From positions 52,377,006 through 52,441,005 of the forward strand of contig BRKX01000014.1 in the NCBI GenBank assembly GCA_026008535.1: DNA of 64,000 nucleotides, read 5' to 3'. A program made the translations under genes and the position numbers. Shown in pieces: positions 13,143-25,733 of this stretch. The number at the start of each line of letters is the position of its first letter. Position 1 is the stretch's first letter. The notes under the pieces are model-generated. The model saw only the letters and a program-made list of their open reading frames with translations. It was not told the DNA's origin and ran no database searches. The DNA is from Perilla frutescens. Its lineage: Eukaryota; Streptophyta; Magnoliopsida; Lamiales; Lamiaceae.

Positions 13143-13201
<59 letters not shown>

Positions 13202-15213
13202 GGGAAACATGTCAGTTTAAGCCAAAAGTGGTTGTAAAATATTTTTTTTATCTGAAGTAATTAACAAAAAAAATCACCCATTAATTAACATTTAGTATTC
13301 ATTTTTTTATAATCGAGTCATATATTAGCCTTTTCTCCATAGCATTATATTTTTTTAATTTTTTTTTTTGCAGGTTTCATTTCACAGCCTCAAGATATTA
13401 ACAGTCAAAGGGAATGCATTCTATTGCAAAAAAATTCCAATATCCTTCTTTAATGGATTGGAAGAGCTAACAATCTGTGGGTATGAGGGAAGTATGAGTT
13501 TATTTACGTCTTCAATTGCTCAAAATTTTGTGAGTCTCAGAGAATTAATTATAAGGAATTGTTGTGAGATTGTCAAAGTAATTAAAGATGAGGAAGCCGT
13601 GAGTGGTGGTGAAAGGCCTCTTCTATTTCCGAAGTTGGAAAAGCTTGAGTTGACTGATTTATGCAAATTGGAGAGCTTTTGCGAATGGAATTGTGATGTG
13701 AACTGCAGCATAATGAAAATTGATGGGTGCTCTAATTATATGATCAAAATATTCAACTTGGGATCCAATGTAAATTATGAATCACCAACCTTTTCTTTCA
13801 TTTAATTTTTAATTTATTATCTAGTTATTTGTAAGGTTACTGATCAGTACATTATTTGAAGTGTAGGTTTCTTTCTCCTTTCATGGATTGGAAGAGCTAA
13901 CAATCTCGAATTATGAAGGCAGAATGAGTTTGTTTTCGTCTTCAATGGCCGAAAATATTCTTGTCAGTCTCAGAAAATTAGAAATATCTTCTTGTAAAGA
14001 GATGGTAAAAGTGATTGAAGATGAGAAAGAGGAGGAGAATGTGATGAGTAGTGGTGGTGCTCAAACCACCACGACTATTCTATTTCCTAAATTGCAGGAA
14101 CTGAAGTTGATTTCTTTAGGAAAATTGGAGAGCTTTTGTGGATCGAAATATGATGTGAACTGCAGGATAATGAAAATTTATGGGTGCTCTAATTATATGA
14201 TCAAAATATTCAACTTGGGATCCAATGTAAATTATGAATCACCAACCTTTTCTTTCATTTAATTTTAATTTATTATCTAGTTATTTGTAAGGTTACCGAT
14301 GAGTACATTATTTGAACTGCAGGTTTCTTTCTCCTTTCATGGATTGGAAGAGCTAACAATCTCGAGTTATGAAGGCGGAATGAGTTTATTTTCATCTTCA
14401 ATGGCCGCAAATATTCTCGTTAGTCTCAGAAAATTAGAAATATCTTTTTGTTATGAGATGGTGAAAGTGATTGAAGACGAGAAAGAGGAGGAGAATGTGG
14501 TGAGTAGTGGTGGTGCTCAAACCACCACGACTATTCTATTTCCTAAATTGCAGGAACTGGAGTTGTTTTATTTAAAAAAATTGGAGAGCTTTTGCGAATG
14601 GAAATGTGACGTTGAGTTGCCTTCATTGAGGAAAGTGGAAATTCGGGATTGCCCTCATATGAAAATTTTCACTGGGGGACCCCTAACTACACCAAATTTG
14701 GAAAGTGTCGAAATAGACCACAATAAAGGTCTCGAAAGTGGTGAAAAGGATTTGAATGACGCGCTGAAGCAACATTACTTGGCTAGAGAGAAGGTAATTT
14801 ATAAAAACAACTTACATATTCTTAATTGTTTTCTATCTTAATTAATTAATAACTACTAGCTTTGTTGGTCCAAACAGATTGTATATGTGTTAATAGAAAC
14901 CTGGAGGAATAATATGATTGTGTGTATATATATTTGTGATGTTTTTCTAAATCTTAATTGTGCCTCTCTCTCTCTGTCTCATCCCTCATAATTGTGATTG
15001 GATTAAGGAGATGGCCTTACTAATTAAGCTTTTATTATTTGCACTCTTAAACTGACCCACTCACTCATCCATTTTGGCATGTACTAATATTTTCAGGAAC
15101 AGCAAAAAGTAAGGCTTGCTTCTATAAACTCAATGATCGAATTTTCTTCACTTTTCGCAACAGATGAAGATGAAGAAACAAAGAGTGAAATCGAGGAGGA
15201 ACAAAATTCGTAA
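10112..15213 (+). CDS. CC-NBS-LRR (CNL) disease-resistance protein, apparently intact
   Basis: Intracellular immune receptor of the RPS2/RPS5/At4g27190-like CNL group, about 1423 residues. Proposed exons: 10112-13039, 13374-13769, 13867-14226, 14323-14793 and 15097-15213. All junctions are GT-AG and all exons are in phase 0. The start MADFAADVL is shared with the paralogue at 38653. An N-terminal coiled-coil region (about 1-165) precedes the NB-ARC: P-loop GMGGLGKTT 179-187, kinase-2 LLVLDDVW 257-264, LTSR about 284-287, CRGLPIAL 340-347 and MHD 468-470. Irregular leucine-rich repeats follow to the end, with an acidic tail (DEDEETKSEIEEE). The first donor, GTGGGTA, aligns with GTAGGTA in the paralogue. 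Exons 3 and 4 arose by recent tandem duplication. No disabling mutation was found. The exon model, especially exon 5, needs transcript support. Confidence 0.88.
13092..13200. repeat. (TTA)n microsatellite in CNL intron 1
   Basis: Two long TTA/ATT trinucleotide tracts interrupted by AAAAAATATCAG lie inside the first intron, just after the proposed donor at 13040. They produce spurious poly-Ile/Tyr reading frames and are not part of the protein. Confidence 0.95.
13694..14612 (+). repeat. Tandem duplication of an LRR exon plus intron, period about 458 bp
   Basis: The unit starting GATGTGAACTGCAG at 13694 recurs at 14152. It covers the end of one LRR exon, the intron with GTAAATTATGAATC, and most of the next exon. 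The two intron copies are nearly identical, including TTATCTAGTTATTTGTAAGG. Both exon copies keep phase 0, so the protein gained an LRR block of about 120 residues. The paralogue at 46346-47320 has one fewer such exon. Confidence 0.9.
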
Positions 15214-16620
15214 GCCAATTTCATTTCTTTGATTGGAATTTTCTTCAGTTTTCGCAATTTTATATGATCAGCTAGCACCTACAACTTTATCTACCTAAAT
15301 ATATTGATTATTATGAATGAGTTTTGTATTGTAAGTAACATAGTTTTCAACTCTCATTAATTCTACGATAATATTATTATATTCTTTGAAATTGAAGAAA
15401 TTGATTGTGATTATTTAAAAATATTTATTGCAAAAACATAAAATAAATATTAATGCATCCAAAAGGTCTGACCCGGAATCCTTTCTCTAATTAATTAATT
15501 GACAAAAGCTGGTTTTGTATCTTGATTGTCGAGAGTTTGATGTTGCGATATATCATCGACATATCTTCATTCTTTTCACATGATTTTAATTTTCATTGAT
15601 TCTTGGAGTTTATTCCATTAAATTAGTTGTTATCCGATTATATATTTGTGCTGACAAAGAATATTAATATATTGACAATTATTAATTATGGTTTATTTCA
15701 TCCAATTAGGGTTTATATTTTTTTTTCATAATTTAGTTTTCATTTCTTTTAGTTTTTCATAAAAGTTAACTAGGATTGATTATACTATAGCAATTTTTAT
15801 TTTTATAATAAGCATCATTATAATTAATAGTGAATTTAATAGCTAGTGCTCCGTCGCATATGAATGTGTTTACATTAGCACGTTGGATGTTCTAAAATGT
15901 CCTTCAATCAAATAGTCTTAACGTCTTGGATGAAAATTGACATGCTTTTTTGTTGAGAAACTAATTTCCTACATAATAAGTCCTCTCATTTAATTATTTC
16001 TCAATAAAAATAGTTTTATTAGGAGTTTTGCATGCTCCATTGTTATATGAAAGTAGTTTTTTCTCTTAATCAGGAAAACAACAAATCCAGCAGTAGAAGA
16101 AGGAAGAAAGGGTGAAATAGAGGAGGAATAAAATTCATAATTCTTCAACATTATATATATGATGTGGTAAGCCTCTTTCATTTCTTTCATTGGAATTAAA
16201 TTTCTAAGTTTAATTTTGGAATTTTATAAGATCATCTAGCAGTAGCACCAACAATTTTATCTACCTAAAATTTCAATTCTTAATAATAGAAGTTAACTTG
16301 GGATTGGGTTATATTATTTGGAAGTGAGTAATTTCATTATGATAATTTAAAAATGTTTTATTTGATGCATCCAAAATGTCTTAATTATACCCGGAATCCT
16401 ATTCTAATTAAAAAACAAAGGCCAAGTATATATAACTCATATATATATTGTATCTTCATTGTTGGGAGTTTGGTGTTGGGATATATCATGGAATGTCTTT
16501 GGATGAACATGTATTCTTTTCAAATGATTTTAATTTTAATTTTCAGTTAATAATTAATTATTAAGGTTGATTATTTCATGATTAATGTATTCATTTTTTT
16601 AAAATTTCAATTCTTAGCGA
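15180..16620 (+). repeat. Duplicated last-exon region of the CNL gene, second copy decayed
   Basis: The last exon and its 3' flank (15097 to about 15700) recur as 16074 to about 16560. The second copy keeps an AG acceptor (CTTAATCAG ending at 16073) and a short frame resembling the tail, GEIEEE then stop near 16130. Shared flank landmarks are TTTCATTTCTTT, ATTTTATCTACCTAAA, CCCGGAATCCT and GATATATCAT. The CNL pseudogene has the same landmarks after its own tail exon (47590-47658). The second copy is probably a remnant of another gene end, or an alternative tail exon. Confidence 0.7.
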
Positions 16621-17835
16621 TAAAAGTTAAGTAGGATTGGTTATATTAACCGTTATGATGATTTTGCCCTATATTTTTTATTTAATTTTCGTTCATCACA
16701 TTTGTTCTCTTATTAATTGGTAACTGCGATCATATTTGTATTTTATGTTGTTGAAATTCCTTAATTCATTTTTTTTCATATCGTGTGTGATTTGTTTATT
16801 GTATGGCCGCTATATTTTCCCTCTTCGGTGATTTTCTATTCTTCAAGTTTTTATTTCATTTTCTGCACGTTATTTTTTTCTAAATTCTTCATTCTCTTTA
16901 TTCTGACATTTTTATTTTTCTTTGTTGGCTTCGAATTTTGGATTTCTACAGAGCTCATTTTCAGGTTTCTCATATTTATTGTTTCTCCGGCTTTTGAGAT
17001 AGGATTGTGGTTGTTTCCCTTTTAATTTTGAAACTTTGTACTGTTGATTTTTATCCTTACGGTTTTCTACGTATTTGTTCTTAAATGTTTCTATGTATTA
17101 GAGGATACTCTTTTTCCTACTCGAGGGTTTTCCCACTGGGTTTATCTCGAGAGGTTTTAATGAGATCCGCTCTCCGAGGTTTCAAGTTGTGATTCACGAG
17201 AGTTTTAGGTGTTTTTTGTTTGTACACCATCACACAAAAGGGCAACACTCTGTCACTACATATTATGGAATTACAGGAGGTTAACATTATTGATAATATT
17301 GGAGAATTATTTTAATAATGTACATTGTACTTGAAATAGTATATACAATTTAAATTTTAATCATGCATAAATTAAGTGTATAATTAGCTGATCCCGTAGC
17401 TAGGGACTCATGGCATGATATTACCATCTTATACTATCAGTGCTTTCACTATGAAGCTATGAGATTTTCTTTCGTTTTTCTTCAATATCAATTTCTTATG
17501 CTTTAATTAAATTTTGTAACTGTTAAAATTAAATACTAAAAAAATAATTCTAAAATTAAACCAAAACACAAAAATGGAATTGCAAAACAATTAAAAAAAA
17601 ACTAATAAATATAATAGGGAAACTGTAGCACCCTCAAACGGATATAGAAGAATAGACTAACAATGTGAGTGTGTATTGCATTTTTTATTTAAATAGAAAG
17701 AAAAGTGTTGGATTACTCGAGAAAGGATAAGATTTACTTTCACACATAATTTACATAAATATATTAAGGGAAGAAAGAGCACTCCGAAGTCAAAAGAGTA
17801 CAACAGAGAAGATAAAAGTTTATATACAATCAAAA
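16621..17835. other. Intergenic region with a possible retroelement scrap
   Basis: Mostly T-rich noncoding DNA. Around 17100-17180, GGGTTTTCCCACTGGGTTTA followed by GGTTTTAATGAGATCCGC resembles a motif common near ends of plant copia LTRs or LINE 3' regions, but no element boundary was found. TGTAGCACCCTC at 17625 could be an LTR start. No gene is supported. Confidence 0.35.
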
Positions 17836-17932
17836 CGGTGAACTTCGAAGAAGCTTCACGCTTGAACAAACTCTCTCTCTCTCTCTCTCTCTCTCCAAAT
17901 GGTGAACTTCGAAGAAGCTTCACGCTTGAACA
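17836..17932 (+). repeat. 34 bp direct repeat around a CT tract
   Basis: The block GGTGAACTTCGAAGAAGCTT, continuing CACGCTTGAACAAA, occurs at 17836-17869 and again, unchanged, at 17899-17932, separated by a CT microsatellite. Identical copies point to a recent event, probably slippage or unequal exchange at the CT run. Confidence 0.9.
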
Positions 17933-17945
17933 AAAACAGAGTACC

Positions 17946-17978
<33 letters not shown>

Positions 17979-19747
17979 CATCTACTACGTTTCAGTCACC
18001 TACTCCAACACTCTCTTCTCTCAATTCTCCCCTCTCTCTTCTACTCACTCACTCTTCCCTCATGTTTCTCTCTCTTCTCTACTCACTCTCTCTCCACTCA
18101 CCTCTCTCTCTCTCTCTCCCTCACCTCTCAGTCTCTCTCTCTCTGCTTATACAATGGGCTTAAAATTTGAGGATTTGGCTTTGATGTGAGGCTTTCTGCT
18201 TGCAAGCTTCGGATAATTAATGTTTTCCACATAATTAGTCGTTGAAAAGGTTAGTCGCTCCTTCCACTTGTATTGTAGGATGTATAATTTGTAGCTGTTA
18301 ATTAATTATTGTAATTAAATAATTAGCTCAAAATAGTGGAGTTTAATTAGTTAATTTATATGGTTTAATCAGTTGGAAACACAATACTCACCTTCGAGTT
18401 TCGACCCTTGTTTGCTTTGAAATGCTCGGTGAAATCAAAGAACCCAAATTTATCGTTTTAAAAGTTCGAAACTTCGAAAGCAAAATCGAAGATTGTTCTG
18501 ACTTGAAATTCATAAATTAATCAATGCAATAGACGGATAATACCGGCCATTAAATTTTGGGACCTAAACCATAAAACATATCATTTAAAACCAATAAGGC
18601 CAAAAATATTTAAATTTGGAAAAAAAAAAGTTAAGATTGGGACAAAAAAATGTACATATAAATTTTTTAGTTTATTTTTCATTATGTTTGCAAATTCTAT
18701 TTATTATGATTTAGTATAATTTTATATTTATTATTTAGGTTCATCCATACCTAATAAGAATTTATTAGCATTTATTTTTTCAAATAATCAATATTTTTTT
18801 TGTTATTTTCTTTATTTTTAAATTTTCAAGATATACCAGATAAAATATTTAAAATTAAAAACTAAGGGGTACTTTAGTAAGGGTGACTAAAATAATTTGT
18901 TTGATTATAATAAAATGTGTATAAGGATTAATTGCCTCAAAATACACAAGTTTTGGTGTGTTTTTATTTTTCACATATTCTCTATCCCAACATTTTTAGT
19001 TTGATGAAATAGCCTAATGCATTTCTCTATTGTGTTGTAAATTCTTTTTTAGTTTTTTCTTCATATTATTTTCTTCAATTTCAACTTTTAGCTAGCGTTC
19101 ATCGTACAAAATGAGGATTTGCTATAATTTTTTAGCATTTAATATTATTTTTTAATAATGAATTAATAATTTGAAAAATTTATTTAGCCATAGTACTAAA
19201 ATTTCCCTCAATGTTTATTTTAAATATTATAGTTGGTATATTTTGAAAAAATAAATTGATTATTTGAAAAATAAATAATAAAAATTTATAATAAATTCTA
19301 ATTGGATAGGATGAATCATAAATAACTTGTATAAATTAAAATAAGTACAAAAAATTGAAATCCAAGAAACAAATGAAGAAAATGCCCAAAAAAATTGAAA
19401 TCTACATTGATTTTTAGTTTTAATAGTAAGTTTTTATGTCCCAGGTTTAATTTTGCCGATATTATTGGTCCAAATTAAATGATATATATTGACACTTTTA
19501 ATCCAAATATTTAAGCTGACATTATTGAAACATTTCAAAAAATCACGTTGAATTGCAAAATTTGTCAGGTATAATTATTTGGTGTAGTATCAGGAACATT
19601 TTATTAGCCAGATTAGCATGTTATTATATGGATACTAACAATTTATTATATTAATATCAACAAACAATGAAACAAGATTATAATTACATAACTGAAGACT
19701 TAATTATATAGCATGCATGTCATTCAAAGAATATTAGCAAGCAGATA

Positions 19748-19755
<8 letters not shown>

Positions 19756-19796
<41 letters not shown>

Positions 19797-19913
19797 AAAT
19801 GATCAAATGAGAACCCTTCCCCCAGGTGGGAACTAGGAACCAATCTGGATGGTCCAGATTAAATCTGATTTAAGTGGATGGGCGGTGGCATTCCTGTAAT
19901 TTTCTGCAACTTT
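19756..19913. mobile_element. (AT)n run plus about 120 bp of foreign sequence
   Basis: An AT microsatellite (19756-19793), longer than its counterpart near 4625, is followed by GGGAAATGATCAAATGAGAA and about 100 bp that match neither copy 1 nor the copia LTR. The junction resembles the MITE at 6004, which also starts GGG next to (AT)n and carries ATGAGAAC within 25 bases. It may be one end of another microsatellite-targeted element, cut by the deletion that removed part of the copia LTR. Confidence 0.5.
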
Positions 19914-20330
19914 CTCCGGCGACAGGAGATGCCCAGACCAGAGGGGAAGGGGAAGAGGAAGCGGCAGCTAGGGTTTGAAGGGAACGGGGAACACTCAAAC
20001 TTTTTCTCTCAAACACAGCTTCACCCAACACTCATATGCCACTCAGGAATCACAACTCAAGATTCCGGCAAGAGAAACCGTGGGTGCAAGCTGAGAAAAT
20101 CCAGAAAGAGAGAGAATATGCTAGATAGATCTGTGTTTTGAGTGTTGAAGGAGGAGAGGAGTCGAATTCCAGTTAAAGAGGCTTCTAGAGTATCGAGAAG
20201 CAGCGACTTCAATTATTAGGATTGAAGGGGAAGATGGACCGTCGGGTAGGGTTAGGGGTTTAGGGTCTTGGGCCGGGTAGTTATTTAATTAGGGACTGGG
20301 CCGAGAAATACAATTGGGCCAACTCCAACA
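19914..20330 (-). repeat. 3' LTR of the Tork-like copia, truncated
   Basis: Matches 26166-26196 plus 29018-29405 of the 5' LTR, beginning CTCCGGCGACAGG and ending CCAACTCCAACA on the plus strand. The portion matching 25734-26165 is absent. It is uninterrupted where the 5' LTR carries the solo LTR, which gives the empty site for that insertion. Confidence 0.9.
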
Positions 20331-20682
20331 TTTCCATCTTTGGCCCTATTGGTATTTCCTGTCACCAAGGAGTTACCTGCCAAATAACAAAACAAAGGAA
20401 TATCATCATTGCCTTATGATTTTTACTCTTAAGTTTATCACAAAGACAGACTAAGAGAGGGTGGAAGGAACACTATGCGTATTCAATCCAGTCTCAACAC
20501 ACGAGACCAACCCAAATTATAGATTCAAGTCTCAGGTCTCACAAGGTCATTGACCATCATTTAACTTGAATCAACCTAGCTTTTGCACCAAAGGGAAATA
20601 ACCATGTATGTACACTGCCCAAGGGGCTCAGTTGTTACCCTGACTTCAGGTCAGGATAACTCAAAGCATCACCAACTTTGGT

Positions 20683-23600
20683 TCAACCTAAGTCCATATT
20701 CAAGGACTTTTTGCAGGCTTCCAGCTTTGCAACTGGTAGGCACTTAGTGCCCATATCTGCAGGGTTGAATTCAGATGGGATCTTATCCAACAACACTTCT
20801 CCTTTCTCTACTATGTCTCTTATGAAATGATATCTTACATCAATATGTTTTGTTCTATCATGGAAGACTGGGTTCTTACAAAGTTGAATAGCAGATTGAC
20901 TGTCAGAAAAAAGCAATGGTTTATCATCAATGAACTTAATTTCAGTTAACACTCCATTCAACCATATAGCTTCTTTTACAGCTTCTGTAGCTGCAATGTA
21001 CTCAGATTCTGTGGAGGATAAGGCTACTATACTTTGTAACTGTGATTTCCAACTTATACATGAACCACATAAAGTGAACACATATGATGTTGTAGACTTT
21101 CTTTGATCCTTATCATTGGCATAGTTAGAATCTACATAGTCAATGCATTTGACACCTTCAGAATATTTTGAGAAAATTAGACCTTGTGTAGCTGTGGACT
21201 TAAGATATCTAAGCAACCACTTAAGAGCTTCCCAATGGGGCAGCCCAGGGTTTGCCATATACCTACTTAGACAGGATACAGCATAGGCTATATCAGGCCT
21301 GGTGCTGATCATTAGGTATATGACAGAACCCAGAGCATTAGCATAGGGAACTCCAGACATATCACTTAAGTCAGTGTCACTTCTGGGACACTGATCTTTA
21401 CTCAATTGAAAGTGGGATGCAAGTGGGACATTCACAGGTTTACACAAATCCATATAAAATCTTTTAAGCACTTGTTCAACATAAGAAGATTGATGAAGTA
21501 ATAGTGTGCGTGTGCTTCTATCTCTATCAATATTCATACCTAGGATTTTCCTTGCATTCTCCAAATCTTTCATGTTGAAGTTTTCACTCAGGCATGTTTG
21601 AACATGCTTCAAGGTTTTCAGGCAGGGGCTTATCAGAAGCATATCATCAACATAAAGCAGCAGAAACATGGGCACAGAAGATTTCATGTAATACAAACAG
21701 TGATCAAATTGACTTCTAGAAAAGTTCAGGTTTTTCATGCATGTATCAAACTTAATATTCCATTGTCTGGGAGATTGTTTTAATCCATATAGAGACTTTT
21801 TAAGTAAACAAACATGATCAGGATATGATTTATCTTCAAAGCCTTCAGGTTGTTTCATATAGATATTATTTTCTAATTCTCCATGCAAGAAGGCAGTTGT
21901 CACATCCATTTGTTTCAATTCCCAGTCAAAGTGAGCAGTCAGGGCAAGCATAATCCTAACAGTAGTAAATTTAACCACAGGTGCAAAGATTTCTGTGTAG
22001 TCTATGCCTTCTTTTTGAGTAAAACCCTTAGCAACAAGCCTTGCCTTGTATCTAACATGATCAACCTCCTGTTTTAATTTAAATAGCCATTTACATTCAA
22101 CAAGGGAGCATGCATCAGGTTTTTCCACAAGAACCCAAGTTTTGTTATCAAGCAGAGAGTTCATTTCACTTTTCATAGCTTCTTTCCATTTATCAGATTC
22201 AGCACATGTTATAGCTTCCTTATATGTTTTTGGCTCAGAAGAATCAACATTATTAAACACATTGAAGGCATACATTGACAAATTACATCCATCATATCTA
22301 GTGGGAGCCTTAATTGTTCTCCTAGGCCTATCTCTTAACAGTTTATAGTTATCAAGGTTTACTTGCTCAGGTTCATGCTCAATAGTTTGTTCATGCTCAG
22401 ATTCAGATCCAGATTCAGAAACATTCACATGCTCATGCTTGTTAGATTCAGAGTCATGATTAGATGCAGAATCAGAGGGGCTAATGCTATCATGCATATG
22501 AGTATGATCATTTGGAGCATTCAACTCAGGGAACTCTGGCGGAGGAGGGTCCACCTTAGGCAAGACAGGGAAAAACACAGGGGTTTCAAGTTTCTCCACC
22601 TCACAAGGAGCAGCAGATTGTGAGGATTCAATTAAGAAGGAAAAGTCAGATTCATTAAATGAAACATCTCTACTGATACATGTTTTAAATCCTAGCAGGG
22701 TTTTATCCCATAATCTATAGCCTTTTACACCATCAGGATATCCCAGAAATATGCATTTCCTAGCCCTAGGTTCAATTTTACTGAGTTTTTGATGAACATA
22801 AGCACTGCAACCAAACACTCTTAAATTTGACAGGCATATAGGTTTGTTACAAAATACAGACTCAGGGAGCTTGCCATTTAAAGGGACAGAAGGAGATCTG
22901 TTCACCAGATAACAAGAAGTCATAAGGGCTTCTCCCCAAAATTTCTCTCCAAGGCCTGATCCAGCCAAGAGGCTTCTAACTCTCTCCAGGAGAGTTCTGT
23001 TCATCCTTTAAACAACCCCATTTTGCTGGGGGTTGTAAGGCACAGTCTTGTGCCTTTTGATCCCAAGATCAGAGCACCAATTATCCATAAGTTGATTACA
23101 GAACTCTAGACCATTATCTGTTCTTAGACACTTGATGCTTTTATTTGTTTGGTTTTGAATTGCAATAGACCATTTAGAAAATTTTTCAAAGACTTCAGAT
23201 TTATTTTTCATTAAGAACACCCAAGTCTTTCTTGAAAAATCATCAATTATGGACAAGAAAAACACATTGCCTCCATGTGTAGGGACCTTTGAAGGTCCCC
23301 ACACATCTGCATGAATGTACTCAAGAATATCAAAACTTAGTTGAGCTTTAGGATAAGGAACAGACACAGGGAAGGGCAACTTGTGTTGCTTTCCCATCAA
23401 ACATGGCTCACAAAATGACATGCTGGTTACTTTATCATGCTTGAATGCACCTGATTTTCTAAGGATTTCTAGGCCCTTATTGCTCATATGCCCTAACCTT
23501 GCATGCCACAAAGATGTTTTATCATTTTGCACAAAATTAGCAGTTTGAACAGGCATAGAGTAAGCATGAACATCATACAAGTCTCCTTTTCTGGGAGCAT

Positions 23601-24966
23601 CAAAGCATACCATAGAATTCATTCTGAATTGGAAACACTTATGGTTCACAGAGCCAAACAGTTGTTGATCAGCAAGTTTGGAAACAGATAATAGAATAAA
23701 TTTTAACTTTGGAACATATCTGACATCATGAAGGGTAATCATGCTTTCATTTTCAAATTTAAGACACACATCACCCCTTCCAATTATTTCACATTGCTGA
23801 CCATCAGCCAAAGCAACTGCACCAGAATATATAAGTTGCAAGTTTTGAAAAATGTGCTTGTGTGGAGTGACATGAAAGGTACAACCTGAATCTATAAGCC
23901 ACTCAGATGCATGCACATTATCAGACACAACATTTGTAAAGTTTATGAATTGAAAATCAGAATGCACCATGTATAGTTCACCATTTTCATTATTATTATA
24001 CTCCGGGTGATCAAAATACATGACATTATTGGCTTGATTATTCCCAAACCCCCTGCCCCTTTTTGGTTGTTTACATCTTTTTGAGTAATGCCCAGGCTTC
24101 CCACAGTTCCAACAATTCTTTTTAGTTTTGAAGTCTGAGTTTTGAGCAAAGTTTTGGTTTCTGGGAGGATTGAACTCAGAGGAGATAGGGAAATGGCCAG
24201 AACTTTGAGCTTGGCTATGATTTCTGGGTTGTTGGGGGTATATCTCACAAAGGTTGTGGGTTCTGGTGTTGCTAGGAAGGTTATGAGCTCGGTTGTATTC
24301 TCTCCTGTGCCTCTCAGCAACAATGTTACTTGGATTTTCAGGGTTAGGTCTAAAGGGCTTGTGATTATTTCTGTTGACATATAGGATATCATTTTGCAAG
24401 GGTTTGGACTGAAGCTTTTTTAACTCATTTTCTTTTGCCTTAAGCCCAGAAACAATCATGTCACATGTAACTTTAGACCCCCCATATTTTAAGGCTGATT
24501 TAACTTCTGAAAAAACTTCAGGAATAGCACCAAGAAGGATCTGAGGAGCATATTTTTCAAGTGTATCATCCCCAGCAAGTTTTAGATCTTTCAGAAGTTT
24601 ATTGAAATCATGCATGTTTGAATCAATATCTTTAGAGGGATCCATTTGAAAAGTCATTATTTGGTTTTGTAAAGAATATGCAGACTCTTCAGAATTAGCC
24701 ACAAACAAAGCAGTCAAGGCATCCCATAGATCTTTAGCACACCTATGATGAGAAACTTGCCTAACAACAGCACTGCTCAAGTTTAATAAAATTGTAGCTC
24801 TTGCTCCAGCATTTAATTTAACTAGGGTTTTATCTGCTTCATTTTCATCAATTCTTTCAAATATAGCATCTTGCAGATTTTCTTTTGTTAAAATACACTC
24901 AACCCTAGTTTTCCAATCACCAAAATCATCATTTCCATTGAAAGGAATAGCACTCAGATTGTTCAT
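20683..24966 (-). pseudogene. Copia gag-pol polyprotein with one in-frame stop
   Basis: One frame of 1428 codons encodes the Ty1/copia polyprotein: gag (about 1-280), zinc knuckle CWNCGKPGHYSKRC (about 284-297), aspartic protease WLIDSGCTFH (about 355-365), integrase zinc region with HARLGH and CEPC (about 487-527), integrase catalytic Asp in HADVWGP and RTDNG, reverse transcriptase with YVDDML (about 1105) and RNase H with ESEYIAATEA (about 1324). A TAA stop at codon 653 is the only break. It lies 36 residues after the Asp of RTDNG, exactly where the catalytic Glu of the D-D-35-E integrase triad belongs. The rest is well preserved, so the element moved fairly recently and was inactivated afterwards or was mobilised in trans. 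Confidence 0.93.
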
Positions 24967-25733
24967 TTTTCACAGAATTTCACAGAGAACTCAGAAATTC
25001 ACCAAAGAACCAGTTTTCACCACAGGAATAACAGGATAAACACCAAAACACTTCAGAACAGGAGAAAACACTCCATAGGCCCAAAGAAGGGTGCACAAGG
25101 GGAATCTAGAGCTGAGGCTATCCCAGTTCTCAGCACAGATTGATCTGTGGAGCAGGGGTTCACTCAGGTCAATCCCAAAACCCTACTAGGCCACCAAATC
25201 AGACTTAGGAACACTAAGTCTTAATCACAGCAACTCTGCAAACAGAGTTTTCAGATCAGATTCCTTCCAGGAATCACAACAACAGCAATAAAACACTACC
25301 AGAAATTGCAGAAAACCTTAGAGCAACAAATGGCAGAATATTAACACCAAAACGACCCAGAAAACCCCCTTTTTTCAACTGAGAATCCCTTACCAAAATT
25401 AGCTATCAGGGCAACCCGCTTTGAGGAGACCCACAGGGGAATCCAGACGGTCCCGACCGTAAGCTAGAATTTTTGGGAAAGGCTTGGAATACCAAGGGAT
25501 AATCAGAGATTAGAGCGGAAGTAAGAAATCACAGGATCAACAAATACCACACAGAGAAGTTTAGGGTTTAGGGTTAATAGCAGAGCCGTCCCTCCCAGGT
25601 AGGGGAGGGGACAGACTTACTGTTTTAGGAGCCCGACGGGGGCGAGAGAGGCGCGGCCCTTACCGGCGGCGGGGTGTGTGAGATGGAGATAAGGAGAGTG
25701 CCCCCGGCTAGACAAACCAGACTCTGATACCAC
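24967..25733 (-). other. Copia leader with primer-binding site
   Basis: Untranslated leader between the 5' LTR and gag. Directly inside the LTR, plus-strand 25720-25732 reads as TGGTATCAGAGTC on the minus strand, matching the 3' end of plant initiator tRNA-Met, the usual copia primer. No open frame in the leader is convincing. Confidence 0.85.

Noticed and set aside
13024..13260. Poly-Ile, poly-Tyr or poly-Leu tail apparently extending the CNL protein
   Set aside because: This is intronic (TTA)n read through; the donor at 13040 restores homology with the paralogue and keeps phase.
19878..20141. Open frame MGGGIPVIFCNFLR
   Set aside because: It spans the junction between the foreign fragment and the copia 3' LTR, and the LTR part is noncoding.
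25556..25578. TTTAGGG-like repeats suggesting interstitial telomere sequence
   Set aside because: Only two or three units within the copia leader; too short to mean more than chance.
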